A stretch of 13,762 bases of DNA, taken from NCBI GenBank assembly GCA_937890045.1, contig CALBXV010000398.1, forward strand, positions 1 to 13,762, read 5' to 3'. The stretch comes from an uncultured archaeon (GTDB taxonomy: Archaea > Thermoproteota > Nitrososphaeria > Nitrososphaerales > CALBXV01). The number at the start of each line of letters is the position of its first letter. Within the stretch, counting starts at the first letter, position 1. The notes beneath the pieces were generated by a model. That model did not search any database. It saw nothing but the letters and a program-made list of their open reading frames with translations, and had not been told where the DNA came from. Below, piece by piece: positions 13,726-13,762 of the stretch. The position numbers were made by a program, and so were the translations under genes.

Positions 13726-13760
13726 TTTAACTCACCGAATATATCCAATGTTTTTTCATA
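13722..13760 (-). CDS. C-terminal end of an upstream gene (13 codons including stop)
   Basis: One minus-strand frame is open from the window edge to a TGA at 13724-13722 and encodes YEKTLDIFGELK-stop. This would form the same ATGA overlap seen at other junctions here. A second frame, ending in TAA at 13729-13727 (tail WIYSVS), is also possible and would leave a one-base gap. The remaining frame is closed. The product cannot be identified. The peptide composition and the junction style favour the first frame. Confidence 0.4.
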   Translation of the reverse strand, partial: YEKTLDIFGELK

Positions 13761-13762
13761 AA

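Overview
This AT-rich window carries one continuous, single-strand run of protein genes. All fourteen complete genes read on the minus strand, so transcription enters at the high-coordinate end and leaves at position 1. Two further genes are cut by the edges: a sulfotransferase-like gene at 1-186 and the last codons of another gene at 13722-13760. There is no intergenic space. Every stop codon either overlaps or directly abuts the next start (ATGA, TAATG and TAA/ATG junctions, or overlaps of 8-23 nt). I see no tRNA, rRNA, CRISPR array, insertion sequence, promoter or terminator. Shine-Dalgarno-like AGGA/GGAG sequences precede several starts, so the genome is bacterial or phage.

The best guess for the source is a marine phage (tailed, possibly T4-like) carrying a surface-glycan or small-molecule modification island. 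Supporting this are the gapless packing, the N-terminal-twitch radical SAM protein, the LamG protein without a signal peptide, and the lack of any membrane protein, polymerase or flippase. A hypervariable polysaccharide island of a low-GC marine bacterium (SAR11-like) is a real alternative. No structural, replication or packaging gene is in view to settle it.

In transcription order the layout is as follows. (1) 13725-11610: a twitch-type radical SAM protein and a LamG-like lectin fold protein. (2) 11610-8396: a 456-aa protein of unrecognised family with glycosyltransferase-like C-terminal motifs, then two tandem paralogous glycosyltransferase-like proteins. (3) 8406-6930: two SGNH/GDSL-type hydrolase-like proteins. 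(4) 6933-2305: a compact GDPD-like phosphodiesterase, a nucleotidyltransferase, a P-loop kinase-like protein, a SPASM-type radical SAM enzyme, a short-chain dehydrogenase, a PLP aminotransferase and a small HAD phosphatase. (5) 2318-1: a class I methyltransferase, a B12-binding radical SAM enzyme and the start of a sulfotransferase-like protein.

Read together, group 4 looks like a cytosolic pathway that builds, oxidises, aminates, dephosphorylates and nucleotide-activates a small sugar or phospho-alcohol. Groups 2, 3 and 5 would supply transfer and decoration (glycosyl, acyl or deacyl, methyl, sulfo). Three radical SAM enzymes of three different architectures in under 14 kb are the most striking content. 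The product, its acceptor and its biological role cannot be read from the sequence. Several start codons were reassigned from the longest open frame using overlaps and ribosome-binding sites.
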